Assembly (NCBI GenBank): GCA_019636625.1
Contig: JAHBXE010000011.1
Location: forward strand, 61,590-125,589
Length of the DNA stretch: 64,000 bases
Reading direction: 5' to 3'
From: Phycisphaeraceae bacterium
GTDB lineage: Bacteria; Planctomycetota; Phycisphaerae; Phycisphaerales; UBA1924
Part shown: piece by piece, positions 45,043 through 55,120 of the stretch
Layout: the number at the start of each line of letters is the position of its first letter
Numbering within the stretch: position 1 is the stretch's first letter
Translations under genes and position numbers: made by a program
Notes under the pieces: generated by a model
The model's database searches: none
What the model saw: only the letters and a program-made list of their open reading frames with translations
Told to the model about the DNA's origin: nothing

Positions 45043-46548
45043 TCACGCGATCACCTTGTGAACAACGTTCCCGAAGACATCCGTCAATCGGAAGTTGCGC
45101 CCCTGGAATCGGTAGGTGAGCCGGGTGTGGTCCATCCCCAGCAGATGGAGAATCGTGGCCTGGAGGTCGTGCACGTGCACCGGGTCCTCCGTCACGTGGT
45201 ACCCCAGTTCATCCGTCGCCCCGAGCGTGAATCCCCGCTTTACCCCGCCGCCGGCCATCCAGATCGTGAACGCGTGCGGGTGGTGATCGCGTCCGAGGAA
45301 CTTCGAGTCGTTCCTGGCCTCGTTCATGGGTGTCCGGCCGAACTCGCCGCCCCAGATCACGAGGGTGTCGTCGAGAAGGCCCCTCTGTTTCAGATCCTTC
45401 ACGAGAGCCGCCGAGGCCTGGTCGGTTTCCTTGCATCGCGCGGGGAGGGACGTGATGATGTCGTCCCCGCTGCTGGTTCCGTGGCTGTCCCATCCCCAGT
45501 GATAGAGTTGCACAAACCGCACGCCCCGCTCCACCAGCCGGCGCGCCAGGAGGCAGTTGTTGGCAAACGATGTCATTCCCGGTTCCGTGCCGTAGAGCTC
45601 GTGGATCTCCTTCGGTTCGCCTGAGATGTCCATCAACTCCGGGACGCTCGTCTGCATCCGGTAGGCCATTTCGTACTGCGCGATGCGTGTGGCGATCTCG
45701 GGATCGCCGATGCGTCCGAGGTTGATCCTGTTCAAGTCCCGCACCGCATCGAGCGATTGTCGGCGCGTCCGGTCCGACACGCCCGGAGGATTCGACACGT
45801 ACAGCACCGGGTCCCCGCGCGATCGGAACTGCACCCCTTGGTGCACCGTGGGAAGAAAGCCGCTGCTCCAGAGCGTGTTGCCCGCATCCGGGCCGTTGGG
45901 CCCCGAGGTCAGCACAACGAACCCGGGCAGGTCCCGGTTCTCACTTCCCAGGCCGTACGTCACCCACGAGCCCATGCTCGGCCGGCCCGGCAACTGCGAC
46001 CCTGCGTGCACAAACAGCTGCGCGGGCGCATGGTTGAAGTGGTCCGTCTTCATCGAGCGGATCACCGTGATGTCGTCGGCGATGCCGCTGATGTGCGGCA
46101 GGAGGTTGGAGAACACCGCGCCCGACTGCCCCCGGGGCGCGAACTCGTACGGGCTGGGCAGAACCTTGGGCGTGCCGCGGATGAACGCGAACCGCTCGTT
46201 CTTCACCAGCTCGTCCGGGATCGGCTGGCCGTCCAGCTCCTTGAGCCTGGGCTTGGGATCGAACAGGTCCAGTTGCGACGGCGCCCCGGCCATGTGCAGG
46301 AAAATGACCCGCTTGGCCCGGGCCGGGAAGTGCGGCGGACGGACGGCCATGGGATCATCCAGCAACTCCCCCGCGCGTGCGAACGCCCCCTGTTCCAGCA
46401 ACGACGCCAACGCGATCGTGCCCATGCCCGTGGCGCAGCGGCAGAAGAACTGGCGACGCGTGATGGCGAGCAACCTCGCGGGATCGGCCCACCCACTCCT
46501 TGACGGAGAACCCGGTTCGTTGCCACCAGGGAGAGGTCGTTCATGCAT
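45043..46548 (-). CDS. DUF1501-family exported protein (second copy)
   Basis: 501 residues. Tat-like signal near residues 29-54 ([23 protein letters not shown]). DUF1501 domain: [85 protein letters not shown] and the C-terminal [25 protein letters not shown]. It starts 18 bases after the partner gene's stop. Function unknown; exported. Confidence 0.9.
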   Translation of the reverse strand: MHERPLPGGNEPGSPSRSGWADPARLLAITRRQFFCRCATGMGTIALASLLEQGAFARAGELLDDPMAVRPPHFPARAKRVIFLHMAGAPSQLDLFDPKPRLKELDGQPIPDELVKNERFAFIRGTPKVLPSPYEFAPRGQSGAVFSNLLPHISGIADDITVIRSMKTDHFNHAPAQLFVHAGSQLPGRPSMGSWVTYGLGSENRDLPGFVVLTSGPNGPDAGNTLWSSGFLPTVHQGVQFRSRGDPVLYVSNPPGVSDRTRRQSLDAVRDLNRINLGRIGDPEIATRIAQYEMAYRMQTSVPELMDISGEPKEIHELYGTEPGMTSFANNCLLARRLVERGVRFVQLYHWGWDSHGTSSGDDIITSLPARCKETDQASAALVKDLKQRGLLDDTLVIWGGEFGRTPMNEARNDSKFLGRDHHPHAFTIWMAGGGVKRGFTLGATDELGYHVTEDPVHVHDLQATILHLLGMDHTRLTYRFQGRNFRLTDVFGNVVHKVIA

Positions 46549-46565
46549 GCCCGGCGCACTCCTGA

Positions 46566-49451
46566 CTACCCACGATTGAGCACCTCATCGAGGTTGAGCA
46601 GCACATTCGCCACGATTGTCCACGCCGCCAGCTCCGCGGGATCCAGACCGGATGCGCGCGCGGGAGAGACGCCCTCAACCAGCGCGATCGCCGAGTCCGT
46701 GTCGCGCCTGTACGCCTCGATCATCTGCTCGTACAGCGCCACAAGGCGGGCCTGTTCCGCTCCGTCCGGGCTCCGCGCCAGACACGCCTTCACCGCGAAC
46801 TCAATCCGTTCACGCACGCCGGGACCGGCGGAGGTGATGATCCGCGCCGCAAAGGCCGCGGCCGCTTCGATGAACACCGGATCGTTCAACGTGGTAAGCG
46901 CCTGGAGCGGGGTGTTGGTCCTGGCGCGGCGGGTGCACGTGACCTGCCGGCTCGGGGCATCGAAGGCCACGAAGGATGGGTACGGCGACGACCGCTTCCA
47001 GAAGGTGTAGATCGACCGGCGGTACCGCCCTTCACCCTCGCTGGTCCTCCACGTATTGTCGCTGTACGGATTTTGCCAGATGCCCTCGGGCTGCACCGGG
47101 AAAACCGGGGGGCCGCCCATCGTGGAAGCCAAGAGCCCCGACACCGCCAGCGCCTGATCGCGGATCGTCTCTCCCGCGAGCCGTTGCCGCGGCCCGCGCG
47201 CCAGCCACACGTTCCCGGGGTCCTTCTCCAGCAGTTCGGGTGTCACGCGCGACAACTGGCGGTAAGTCGCGGACGTCACCACAAGCCGGTGCATCGCCTT
47301 CAGGCTCCACTTCTGCTGGACAAACTCCACCGCCATGAAGTCGAGCAGTTCCGGATGACTCGGCGGCGAGCCGCGGGTGCCGAAGTCCTCGCTCGTCTCG
47401 ACAAGCCCTCGCCCGAAGTGATGCTCCCACACGCGGTTCACGGCAACCCGGGCGGTGAGCGGGTTGTCTCCATCCGTCAGCCACCGAGCCAGCGTCGCCC
47501 GATTGGCCCGCCCTTCCGACGTCAGTTTCCCGAACGCGGCCGGGACCCCCGGCTCCACCCGCTCCCCCGGGCTCAGAAAGCTCCCACGCAGCAGCACCCG
47601 CGTGTCGCGCGGCGAGGCTTCATCCCGCATCACCAGCGTCGTCACCGGTTGCGGCGTCTGCCGCCGCAGGGCCTCCAGCTCACGCTTCCGCTCCTCCACT
47701 CCTTCCGCCTTCTCGCCCGCGGCACGAATCAACTCTTCCAGACGATTGATCTGCCCACGTTGCTCATCATGCCCATCCCGGAGCGTCAGCTTCGGGCTGA
47801 TCTCCTGGAACTCTGATCCCGCCGCCAATCGCGATTCCGCGGCTGCATCGTTGAAGAACGCGAAGAAGCGGTAGTACTCCTGAATCGAGACGGGGTCATA
47901 CTTGTGATCGTGGCACTGGGCGCACGCGACGGTCTGCCCCAGCCACACCGTGGCGGTCGTGTTGACCCGGTCAACGACGGCGTTCACCCGGTACTCCTCC
48001 GGATCGACCCCTCCCTCCTCGTTGATCATCGAGTTGCGGTGAAAGCCGGTCGCGATCAACTGGGATTCTTTCGGATCGGGCAACAGGTCGCCCGCAAGTT
48101 GTTCCAACGTGAACCGGTCGTAGGGCATGTCCTCGTTGAACGCCGCGATCACCCAGTCCCGGTACGGCCAGATGCTGCGCCCGCCGTCCTTCTCGTACCC
48201 GTTCGAGTCCGCGTACCGGGCCAGGTCCAGCCACGTTCTCGCCATGTGCTCGCCGTAGCGGGGCGAAGCCAGCAGCCTGTCCACCACTCGCTCGTAGGCG
48301 CCGGAACGCTCATCGCGCACGAACGCATCCACTTCCTCCACGGTCGGCGGCAAACCGGTCAGGTCGAGTGTGACGCGCCGGAGGAGCATCCCCCGTTCCG
48401 CTTCCGGCGATGGTTCGAGCCCCTTCGCCTTCATCGCGGCGAGGATGAACCCGTCGATCTGATTCCGCCCCCACGTTCCGGCCGGTGGCGGATCGCGTCG
48501 CACCGGCTTCACATACGCCCAGTGCTTCTCCTCCTCGCCATGATCCTTCGACAGTCCATCGTCCGGCCAGTTCGCGCCTTGCTCCACCCATGCCTTGAGA
48601 ATCCTGATGCACTCCTCCGGGAGCGGGTCCTTGTCCGCGGGCATCCGCTGCTCATCGCCAAGACCCAGCACGCGGATGATCAACTGGCTCTCGTCCGGCT
48701 TGCCGGGGATGTACAGCGGCCCGCCCTTCCCACCCTCCAGCGCCGCCGCCTTCACATCCATCCGCAGCGCCCCCTTTCGCTTCTTCTCGCCGTGGCACTC
48801 CACGCACGACAGCACGAATATGGGCTTGACGTCGCGGTTGAAGTCGATCTTGCCGTCCGCTGGAAACCTGATCTCCTCGAGCGTCGCGGGCATCGGGGTC
48901 GTCGGAGTCAGCGCCATCACCTGCGGCTTCCGCGGCGAGAACACCCCGCGAAGCGCGTCCGTCACGTAGGTCTCGCCATGCGTCAGCGCCCCACCAAGGT
49001 GCCCGCCGTACGCGACCAGCCCCGCCGCGACCACCAGCCCCAACCGGTACGCCCGCACGCCCACCTGCGCGTTGCGGATGACGAGGCCGCACGCGGTCAG
49101 CGCGACCGCCATCCCCGCCACGGCCACGCCCACCCAGCGGTGAATCTCCGCCGTACCGGATGTAACCGATTCGTACGATGCGTTGAGCCACCCCGAGCCG
49201 GCCGCCGCGCACGCGCCCAGCGCCCCGATGCCAAGGCACAACAGGCCCGTCGGCGAAACCTGGCCCTTCCGGCGAACACCCCGCCACAGCTCGATCAGGC
49301 ACGCCGCGGCGATCAGCGCGATGGGAAAGTGGACGGCAAGAGGGTGCAAACGCCCGCCGAGCCTGCCCAGCCGATCAACAAACGACGGCGCTTCCGCCGC
49401 GCCGCACGCGAGAGCCTGAATCGCCTCGAACAGGACAACGGAACTCTGCAT
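46566..49451 (-). CDS. DUF1549/DUF1553 planctomycete cytochrome-type protein (second copy)
   Basis: 961 residues. N-terminal membrane unit: [22 protein letters not shown] and three more hydrophobic segments (DUF2231-like). Then a PSCyt1 cytochrome-type domain (about 200-300: [23 protein letters not shown]), DUF1549 (about 325-535: [41 protein letters not shown], haem-type [11 protein letters not shown]) and DUF1553 (about 645-930: [38 protein letters not shown]). CxxCH motifs suggest c-type haem and periplasmic electron transfer. The start at 49451 has a -10 hexamer 6 bases upstream. Co-transcribed with the DUF1501 gene. Confidence 0.92.
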   Translation of the reverse strand: MQSSVVLFEAIQALACGAAEAPSFVDRLGRLGGRLHPLAVHFPIALIAAACLIELWRGVRRKGQVSPTGLLCLGIGALGACAAAGSGWLNASYESVTSGTAEIHRWVGVAVAGMAVALTACGLVIRNAQVGVRAYRLGLVVAAGLVAYGGHLGGALTHGETYVTDALRGVFSPRKPQVMALTPTTPMPATLEEIRFPADGKIDFNRDVKPIFVLSCVECHGEKKRKGALRMDVKAAALEGGKGGPLYIPGKPDESQLIIRVLGLGDEQRMPADKDPLPEECIRILKAWVEQGANWPDDGLSKDHGEEEKHWAYVKPVRRDPPPAGTWGRNQIDGFILAAMKAKGLEPSPEAERGMLLRRVTLDLTGLPPTVEEVDAFVRDERSGAYERVVDRLLASPRYGEHMARTWLDLARYADSNGYEKDGGRSIWPYRDWVIAAFNEDMPYDRFTLEQLAGDLLPDPKESQLIATGFHRNSMINEEGGVDPEEYRVNAVVDRVNTTATVWLGQTVACAQCHDHKYDPVSIQEYYRFFAFFNDAAAESRLAAGSEFQEISPKLTLRDGHDEQRGQINRLEELIRAAGEKAEGVEERKRELEALRRQTPQPVTTLVMRDEASPRDTRVLLRGSFLSPGERVEPGVPAAFGKLTSEGRANRATLARWLTDGDNPLTARVAVNRVWEHHFGRGLVETSEDFGTRGSPPSHPELLDFMAVEFVQQKWSLKAMHRLVVTSATYRQLSRVTPELLEKDPGNVWLARGPRQRLAGETIRDQALAVSGLLASTMGGPPVFPVQPEGIWQNPYSDNTWRTSEGEGRYRRSIYTFWKRSSPYPSFVAFDAPSRQVTCTRRARTNTPLQALTTLNDPVFIEAAAAFAARIITSAGPGVRERIEFAVKACLARSPDGAEQARLVALYEQMIEAYRRDTDSAIALVEGVSPARASGLDPAELAAWTIVANVLLNLDEVLNRG

Positions 49452-49457
49452 CCGGGC

Positions 49458-49463
49458 AGTCTA
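49458..49463 (-). promoter_or_regulatory. -10 element for leaderless DUF1549 gene (second copy)
   Basis: TAGACT on the minus strand, 6 bases before the ATG at 49451; the same hexamer and spacing as at xylB. Confidence 0.5.
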
Positions 49464-49577
49464 ATCGATTGGAGCGAATCCGAACAGACCCGGCCCCGAT
49501 CGATCCAAGGCGGAGGCTTCACTCGCTTGAGCGGCGAGGGCGATGCCATCTCCAACGGGCGTTGACCTCGGTTCTGG

Positions 49578-49583
49578 TATGCT
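49578..49583 (+). promoter_or_regulatory. Extended -10 element before the gene at 49633
   Basis: TGG followed by TATGCT. The transcript would start near 49590 and carry a leader with a GGAGA Shine-Dalgarno. Confidence 0.35.
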
Positions 49584-49632
49584 GCCCGGTCGGACTCTCG
49601 CTTGCTCGTGTCGCTCTTGACCGGAGACTTGC

Positions 49633-50199
49633 ATGCTGTGGTGGATCATCGGTGGCGTCGCGATTGCCTTGGTGGTCGCGGCAGTTCTTTTCATCCGCCG
49701 GCGAAAGGCCGCCGGGGCCCTCACCTCGATCGTCCTGATGCGGTCTGGTCCGCTCCACCTGACCGAGGCACACGTGCTCGCCGCTGCCAGGCGCGTTTTC
49801 AAAGATGACGCCTCGGTCGCCAGCCTTCCCCTCGGCGACACCAAGCCGCCGGGTCTTCTCGCCGGGTTCGCCATCCTGCTCAGCGGCGCCCCGGTGTTCT
49901 ACGTCATCAGCGCCGACCGCCCATACGGTGAAGCCGCGGACGCCGAGAACATCGGCGATGCGAAAGTACGGCAGGTGTTCAAGAGTCACAAGGCCTGGGT
50001 CTCCGTCGACGTCGTGGGCGGAGCGCCGCCGGCCAAGATGAGATCCATGGTGATGATGTCCCTGGCCGTCGTGGCCACCGGGCTTATGGACAAGGAAACC
50101 GTCCTGCTCTACGCCACGTGGCTCGGCCGAACCGCCTTCCCGTCGGACATGAAGAAGGCCGGCGAGTCCGGGAACGTCGACGCGATCTTCACCACCTGA
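49633..50199 (+). CDS. Single-pass membrane protein of unknown function
   Basis: 188 residues. One N-terminal membrane helix (residues 3-20, WWIIGGVAIALVVAAVLF) followed by RRRK, so the C-terminal domain should be cytosolic. The body is alpha/beta (TSIVLMRSGPLHLTEAHVLAAARRVFK, LAGFAILLSGAPVFYVIS, AWVSVDVVG, TVLLYATWLGRTAFP). I do not recognise a family. GGAGA lies 7 bases before the ATG. Its stop is 1 base from the stop of the convergent DUF2959 gene. Confidence 0.75.
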   Translation: MLWWIIGGVAIALVVAAVLFIRRRKAAGALTSIVLMRSGPLHLTEAHVLAAARRVFKDDASVASLPLGDTKPPGLLAGFAILLSGAPVFYVISADRPYGEAADAENIGDAKVRQVFKSHKAWVSVDVVGGAPPAKMRSMVMMSLAVVATGLMDKETVLLYATWLGRTAFPSDMKKAGESGNVDAIFTT

Positions 50200-50200
50200 C

Positions 50201-50869
50201 CTACTTCGCCTCGCCCTTCTGCATCTGATCGATGAAGGCATTAGCCTCGGCGATCGAAGACTCCATGTCCCGGATCAGGTTCCCCACATCCGTCTGAATC
50301 TGCGCCACGTTCCCCTGCAGCGAAGCGATCGCCCGCGCATTCAGGTTGTGCTTCAGGAACAGCACCTGGTCCTTGAACGCCGCCAGCACCGGCTGCATCT
50401 TCGCCGCCGCGGCACGCATCGCCCCGATCAGCCCGTCGTACCTCGCCCGCGTCGCCTCCAGCTCGCGCTGGCTCGCCTGCCGCATGCTCTCGCTCGAATA
50501 CTGAGCCAACTCCGCCTTCCACTCCTTGAACAACGCCTCGGCGACGCGTTCCACATCCTTGATCCGGCTGTGGACCGTCTCCGCCCGGCTCTCGCTCCGC
50601 TCGTACTCCTTCCGCAGCTTGTCGTACTTCGCTTCCAGGTCCCCCCCGCTGGCCCCGGTCACGGCCATGAACTCGTGCAGCGCGGAGGCAAACTGCTGCT
50701 TGGCCTCCTGCTGCCCATCGCGGGCGTCGTTGACACGGGCCACAAGTTGCTCGCGCTTGGGGATCCCCATCTTCTCCTTGATCGCGATCGTGGTGGATGA
50801 GCATCCGCCCGCGACGCACGACACCCCGACCGCGACGATTGCCGCTCCGCCAACAAGAGACCGAATCAT
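50201..50869 (-). CDS. DUF2959-family lipoprotein
   Basis: 222 residues. Signal peptide with lipobox (MIRSLVGGAAIVAVGVSCVAGGC). The DUF2959 domain is a long helical/coiled-coil structure: IPKREQLVARVNDARDGQQEAKQQFASALHEF, AKYDKLRKEYERSESRAETVHSRIKDVE, ALFKEWKAELAQY and VLFLKHNLNARAIASLQGN. Function unknown. The ATG at 50869 is used; the frame stays open upstream into the neighbouring gene without support. Confidence 0.88.
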   Translation of the reverse strand: MIRSLVGGAAIVAVGVSCVAGGCSSTTIAIKEKMGIPKREQLVARVNDARDGQQEAKQQFASALHEFMAVTGASGGDLEAKYDKLRKEYERSESRAETVHSRIKDVERVAEALFKEWKAELAQYSSESMRQASQRELEATRARYDGLIGAMRAAAAKMQPVLAAFKDQVLFLKHNLNARAIASLQGNVAQIQTDVGNLIRDMESSIAEANAFIDQMQKGEAK

Positions 50870-50883
50870 GCCTCGCTCCTGAT

Positions 50884-53800
50884 CTACCGATCCGCCACGG
50901 GGATCAATCGAACCGCCCGAAGATTCATCACCGCATTGTTGGCCAACTTCTCCGGGACCACCCGCACCGTGGCCATTCCCGGCTTGACCTCGACACTCCC
51001 CAACGCCGCGGTTTCGAAACTCCCCCAACCCCCCGTCCCTTTCACCTCCATCCCCAACGACTCCTCCCCCACTTCAATCCGCACCCGGCTCCCCGCCGCG
51101 GCGTCCTCGCACGCAAACTCGACCTCAACGCGGAACGCGCCGCCCCGGTGCACCCGCACCTTCCATGTCACCACATCCTTCTCGCTCGTCCAGAAACCGA
51201 TGCACCGACGATCCTCGCGCGATTCGTACCTCGCGTGCCCGCCGTCAACCTCGGCCTCCGCTGCGAGCAAGTCGATCCGTCCATCTCCTCGCTGCTCCGG
51301 CGGTATCTCGACGACCGCCGCCTCACCGATCAGCTCCAGCACCACCACCGAGTTGTTCGCATCCGGCGCGCCGACCGGCACATCCACGCGAAGCCCCTCG
51401 CCCGTTCGACGCCAGGAAAGCGGCTCACCGGGCCTGGCGAGCAGGTACGCCCGTTTCACTTCATTCATCACCCCCGGCACGTTGAGCACGCCTGACGCCG
51501 GCCACTCAAACACGTGGAGGTACACGATCGAGCCCGAAGGCCCTCGCTTCATCGTGCTCCGCCCCCACGGCAGGCGTGCGAACGGCCCCGCCTCCGTCTC
51601 GTAAATGCTCGCCGAGTTGACCCGCATCCACGCCCCGACGGCCTTCAGCCGCTCGACACTCGCCTCGGGTATCTCGCCGAGTTCCGTCGGCCCGACGTTG
51701 AGCAGGAAGTTGCCGCCCTTGCTCGCCGTCTCCGCCAAGGTCCGGATCAGCGTCCCCGCCGACTTCCAGTTCGCATCCGCGCGGTGGTACCCCCAACTGT
51801 CGTTCATCGTCATGCAACTTTCCCAGTCCACACCGGGAATCCCGCGCGACGGCACCTCCTGCTCCGGCGTTCCGAAGTCGCCCGGATGGTCCCCCGCGGC
51901 GGTCATGCCCTGCATCCCCTGACGACCCTTCCCGACCCGGTTGTTGATGATGATCTCCGGTTGCAGCGAGCGGCACAGGTCGTACATCGCCTTGCCCTGC
52001 TCGCTGGTCCACTCCTTCTCCCATTCGCCATCGAACCACATCACGCCGATGGGCCCGTACTTGGACAAGATCTCCTCAACCTGCTTCCGGAGCACGGGCG
52101 CGTAGCGCTCCCACCGCTCCGCCTTCGCATCCGGATGGTGCCAATCGAGGATCGAGTGGTACCACCCCATCTTCAGCCCCTTGTCCCGCACCGCTTCCGA
52201 GAGTTCCTTCATGACGTCGCGTTTGAACGGCGTCGCATCCATCACGTCGTACGCCGTGTGCGCCGAATCGAACAGGCAGAACCCGTCGTGATGCTTGGTC
52301 GTGATGACGATGTACCGCATCCCTGCCTCGCGCGCCAGGTCCGCCCACGCCCCGGCGTCGAACTTCGAGGGATTGAACCGCCCCGCCAGCGGCTCGTACT
52401 CCTCCGGCAAGATCTTCGCGGAGTTCATCAGCCACTCGCTCGCCCCGCCGTACACCTTCCCCTTCCACTCGCCGGCAGGGATCGCGTACAAGCCCCAGTG
52501 GATGAACATCCCGAACCTCGCCCCGCGCCACCACGCCATCCGCCGATCGTGATCGGTCGGCTCCTCTTCCTTGATCTCCCGGAGAAAGATGTTCCGGAAC
52601 CGCAGCGGGTTCCCGTGCGCCTGGAGTTCCACCGGACCCGCCGCGTACACGGCCTTCCACGGCTCCCAGTAGTTCTCCATCTTCACCCGGTCCACCACCA
52701 GCGCGCCATTCAGGTACACCGTCACCCGCTCCCCACGCATGATGATGTGGAACCGGTTCCACTGCCCCAGCGGCCGATCCGCCACCGTGAGCGGGCGGGA
52801 CAGTTCACGCGTGTTGTTGTAGAGCCCGCCCGAACCGATCGGGTTGTCCCAGATCTGCACCTGGGGCGTCCCCCGCAGGTAGATCCCACTGTCCCCACCC
52901 TTGTCGATCGCCCAGTCGATATACAACTCGAAGTCCCGATACTCCCTCACCGATTGCAGGCTGTCACCCTTCCCATCGAACACCAGCACACCGTCCTCGA
53001 CCCGCCAGTGCTTCCGCATTCCTTCATCCGCCCGGCGCTGCGTTTCCTGTCGTGCTGCTTCGGTCATCTGCCGCAGTTCAACCGGCGAGCCCGCGAGCCC
53101 CTGCCACCCCGTGAGATCCCGCCCGTTGAAGAGCGCCTCAAAGCCCGCCGGCGGTTCATTGCGAGGATCAAGCTCTCCCTCCGCCAACGGGAAGTTGTGC
53201 GACGCCCATCTCCCGCCCCCTTCCTCGACCATCATCACCTTCACTCCCGGAAACGCGCCGAGCAGCCGCGTCCCCGCCATGATTCCCTTCACCGCCAGCG
53301 CCGTCGCCAGCGCATCCGCGGTCGCCCCATCCTCCGCAACCACACTCGCCGCCGCACGCCGCGTCGATCCAAGCCCTGTCGCGGGATCGACGATGTGGCT
53401 GTACCGAACGCCATCCACCTCCACAAACTGCTCCGCATCGCCGGACGTAGACACGCACGAGTTCTCGACCTCGATCACCTCGCGCACGCCACCAATCCCC
53501 GGCTCGACCGCGATCCGCCAGCCCCTGGCCCCAGGCGGCGCCCAGCCCACCGCGATGTCCCCCGAAAGCGACACCATGCACCGCGGCAGCCCCATACGCC
53601 CAAGCACCACGACGCCCTCGCGCGCCGCAAGCCCCTTCCCGACACCGCCAAGATCAACCATCATCCCCGCACGCCCCAACCTGGCCGTCCGCGAGCCTTC
53701 ATCCAACTCCAGCAACCTCCAGCCGCTCCGCGACCTGGCTTCCGCCACCTGCTCCGAACTCGGCAAGCGCCCGCTCGTCCTGCTCTCCCTCCACAACCGC

Positions 53801-54174
53801 ACCAGCGGACCGATCGTCGGGTCGTACGCCCCATCCGTCGCCGCGGCGATCCTCTTCGCCGCCGACAGCGCCTCCCAGAGATCCTCGCTCACCCGCACGG
53901 CAGCCCCACCAGCCCCCTGATTCAGCCGCGACAACTCGCTCTCCTGGCGGTAATCACTCATGACCTCCTCGAGCGCCGCAATCCGATCAAACACCGCCCG
54001 CGCCCCGGATTCAGCACTTTCCCTCGACGGCGCGTACACCACCACCTTCGCTTGGACCCCCATGAGCAACTGTGTAAACTCGGCACGCTGCAACGTCGAG
54101 GGCTCCTGCCCGCGCAGCGCCGTAGCGATGGATACCAAGCCGATGAACACCAGCACGCGAGCCAGAACACGCAT
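50884..54174 (-). CDS. Exported triple fusion: ApbE flavin transferase, DUF1080 3-keto-glycoside hydrolase and GH29 alpha-L-fucosidase
   Basis: 1096 residues, one continuous frame. Signal peptide 1-22 (RVLARVLVFIGLVSIATA). ApbE domain about 28-330: VDLGGVGKGLAAREGV (173-188), SLSGDIAVG, YSHIVDPATGLGS (258-270), AEDGATADALATALA. DUF1080 domain about 343-535: GFEALFNGRDLTGWQG, GDSGIYLRGTPQVQIWD, FHIIMRGERVTVYLNG. GH29 domain about 544-880: RFGMFIHWGLYAIPAGEW, ITTKHHDGFCLFDS, and the nucleophile Asp715 in GVMWFDGEW. C-terminal beta domains follow (about 880-955 and 970-1093). Expected activities: covalent FMN attachment, cleavage of 3-keto-glycosides, removal of alpha-L-fucose. GAGGA precedes the ATG. 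No frameshift is seen. Confidence 0.88.
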   Translation of the reverse strand: MRVLARVLVFIGLVSIATALRGQEPSTLQRAEFTQLLMGVQAKVVVYAPSRESAESGARAVFDRIAALEEVMSDYRQESELSRLNQGAGGAAVRVSEDLWEALSAAKRIAAATDGAYDPTIGPLVRLWRESRTSGRLPSSEQVAEARSRSGWRLLELDEGSRTARLGRAGMMVDLGGVGKGLAAREGVVVLGRMGLPRCMVSLSGDIAVGWAPPGARGWRIAVEPGIGGVREVIEVENSCVSTSGDAEQFVEVDGVRYSHIVDPATGLGSTRRAAASVVAEDGATADALATALAVKGIMAGTRLLGAFPGVKVMMVEEGGGRWASHNFPLAEGELDPRNEPPAGFEALFNGRDLTGWQGLAGSPVELRQMTEAARQETQRRADEGMRKHWRVEDGVLVFDGKGDSLQSVREYRDFELYIDWAIDKGGDSGIYLRGTPQVQIWDNPIGSGGLYNNTRELSRPLTVADRPLGQWNRFHIIMRGERVTVYLNGALVVDRVKMENYWEPWKAVYAAGPVELQAHGNPLRFRNIFLREIKEEEPTDHDRRMAWWRGARFGMFIHWGLYAIPAGEWKGKVYGGASEWLMNSAKILPEEYEPLAGRFNPSKFDAGAWADLAREAGMRYIVITTKHHDGFCLFDSAHTAYDVMDATPFKRDVMKELSEAVRDKGLKMGWYHSILDWHHPDAKAERWERYAPVLRKQVEEILSKYGPIGVMWFDGEWEKEWTSEQGKAMYDLCRSLQPEIIINNRVGKGRQGMQGMTAAGDHPGDFGTPEQEVPSRGIPGVDWESCMTMNDSWGYHRADANWKSAGTLIRTLAETASKGGNFLLNVGPTELGEIPEASVERLKAVGAWMRVNSASIYETEAGPFARLPWGRSTMKRGPSGSIVYLHVFEWPASGVLNVPGVMNEVKRAYLLARPGEPLSWRRTGEGLRVDVPVGAPDANNSVVVLELIGEAAVVEIPPEQRGDGRIDLLAAEAEVDGGHARYESREDRRCIGFWTSEKDVVTWKVRVHRGGAFRVEVEFACEDAAAGSRVRIEVGEESLGMEVKGTGGWGSFETAALGSVEVKPGMATVRVVPEKLANNAVMNLRAVRLIPVADR

Positions 54175-55120
54175 CGTTCGTTCCTCGTCACCCGCCCGTC
54201 CCAGCCTATCCCGCTTCATCGCCATCTGCTTGGCCTTCTCCGTGGCCGGTGCGGCCCACGCCCAGCCCATCACAGAGACAATCCCCGGAACGACCGTCAA
54301 ACTCTCCTTCGTTCCCATCCCCGCCGGCAAGGTCAGCGTTCCCGACCCCACCGACCCGGCCAAGTCGCGCGACGTCGACATCAAGCCTTTCTACCTCTCC
54401 ACCACCGAGGTCACGTTCGACGCGTACGACATCTTCGTCTACCGCCTTGATGAGACCGACCCCGTCCCCGATGCCGACGCCACCACGAAACCATCGAAGC
54501 CTTACATCCCGCCGGACCGCGGCTTCGGCCACGCCGGTTACGCCGCCATCGGCATGTCCTTCAAGGGCGCCGATGAGTTCTGCAAGTGGCTCTCGAAAAA
54601 GACCGGGCACACCTACCGCCTCGCCACGGAAGCCGAGTGGGAACACGCCGCCCGCGCCGGGGACCCGCACGGCGTCGCGGCCGACGCGCTCGCCGACTTC
54701 GCGTGGTTCAAGGACAACGCCGGAGAAAAGACCCATCCCGTCGCGTCGAAGAAGCCCAACGCCTGGGGTCTTTTCGACATGCTCGGCAACGCCGCGGAAT
54801 GGGTCGTCGGCCACGACGGCAAACCGGTAACCAAGGGCGGGTCCTTCAAGGATGCAGCGTCCGAGCTCGAAGTCTCGGACCGCATGAAGCAGTCCCCCGC
54901 CTGGAACGCCAGCGATCCCCAGATCCCCAAGAGCAAGTGGTGGCTGTCCGATTGCTCCTTCGTCGGTTTCCGCATCGTGCGTGAACTCAAGCCGGGAGAG
55001 CCGGCCCCCTCGCCCGCCCGAACAGCGTCCCCCACACAGGCCCATCCCGACTCGAATACTCCCCCCGCCACACCCAAGGACCGCATCGATGACCACCCCG
55101 CCCCGCCCGCTCCACGCTGA
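54143..55120 (+). CDS. SUMF1/formylglycine-generating-enzyme-fold protein, active-site Cys not seen
   Basis: 325 residues from the ATG at 54143. A long basic lead and a signal-like segment (RFIAICLAFSVAGAAHA) precede the SUMF1-like domain: MVPI-type opening LSFVPIPAGKVSVPDP, FYLSTTEVTFDAYDIFVYR, YRLATEAEWEHAARAG, NAWGLFDMLGNAAEWV, GGSFKD and DCSFVGFRIVRE. The Cys pair that makes formylglycine in true FGEs is missing (GGSFKDAASELEVSD). It is therefore more likely a binding or structural SUMF1 protein. The only suitable starts (54143 or 54128) lie inside the start region of the divergent fusion gene, an unusual overlap. The last 32 bases overlap the next gene. Confidence 0.78.
   Translation: MNTSTRARTRIVRSSSPARPSLSRFIAICLAFSVAGAAHAQPITETIPGTTVKLSFVPIPAGKVSVPDPTDPAKSRDVDIKPFYLSTTEVTFDAYDIFVYRLDETDPVPDADATTKPSKPYIPPDRGFGHAGYAAIGMSFKGADEFCKWLSKKTGHTYRLATEAEWEHAARAGDPHGVAADALADFAWFKDNAGEKTHPVASKKPNAWGLFDMLGNAAEWVVGHDGKPVTKGGSFKDAASELEVSDRMKQSPAWNASDPQIPKSKWWLSDCSFVGFRIVRELKPGEPAPSPARTASPTQAHPDSNTPPATPKDRIDDHPAPPAPR

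Noticed and set aside
47904..49565. Long plus-strand frame antisense to the DUF1549/DUF1553 gene
   Set aside because: Same artefact of GC-rich coding sequence; the minus-strand protein has intact family motifs.
51514..54450. Very long open frame on the plus strand, antisense to the ApbE/DUF1080/GH29 gene
   Set aside because: It is rich in Arg, Pro and His with no motif, typical of the antisense frame of a GC-rich gene. The minus-strand product has clear domains.
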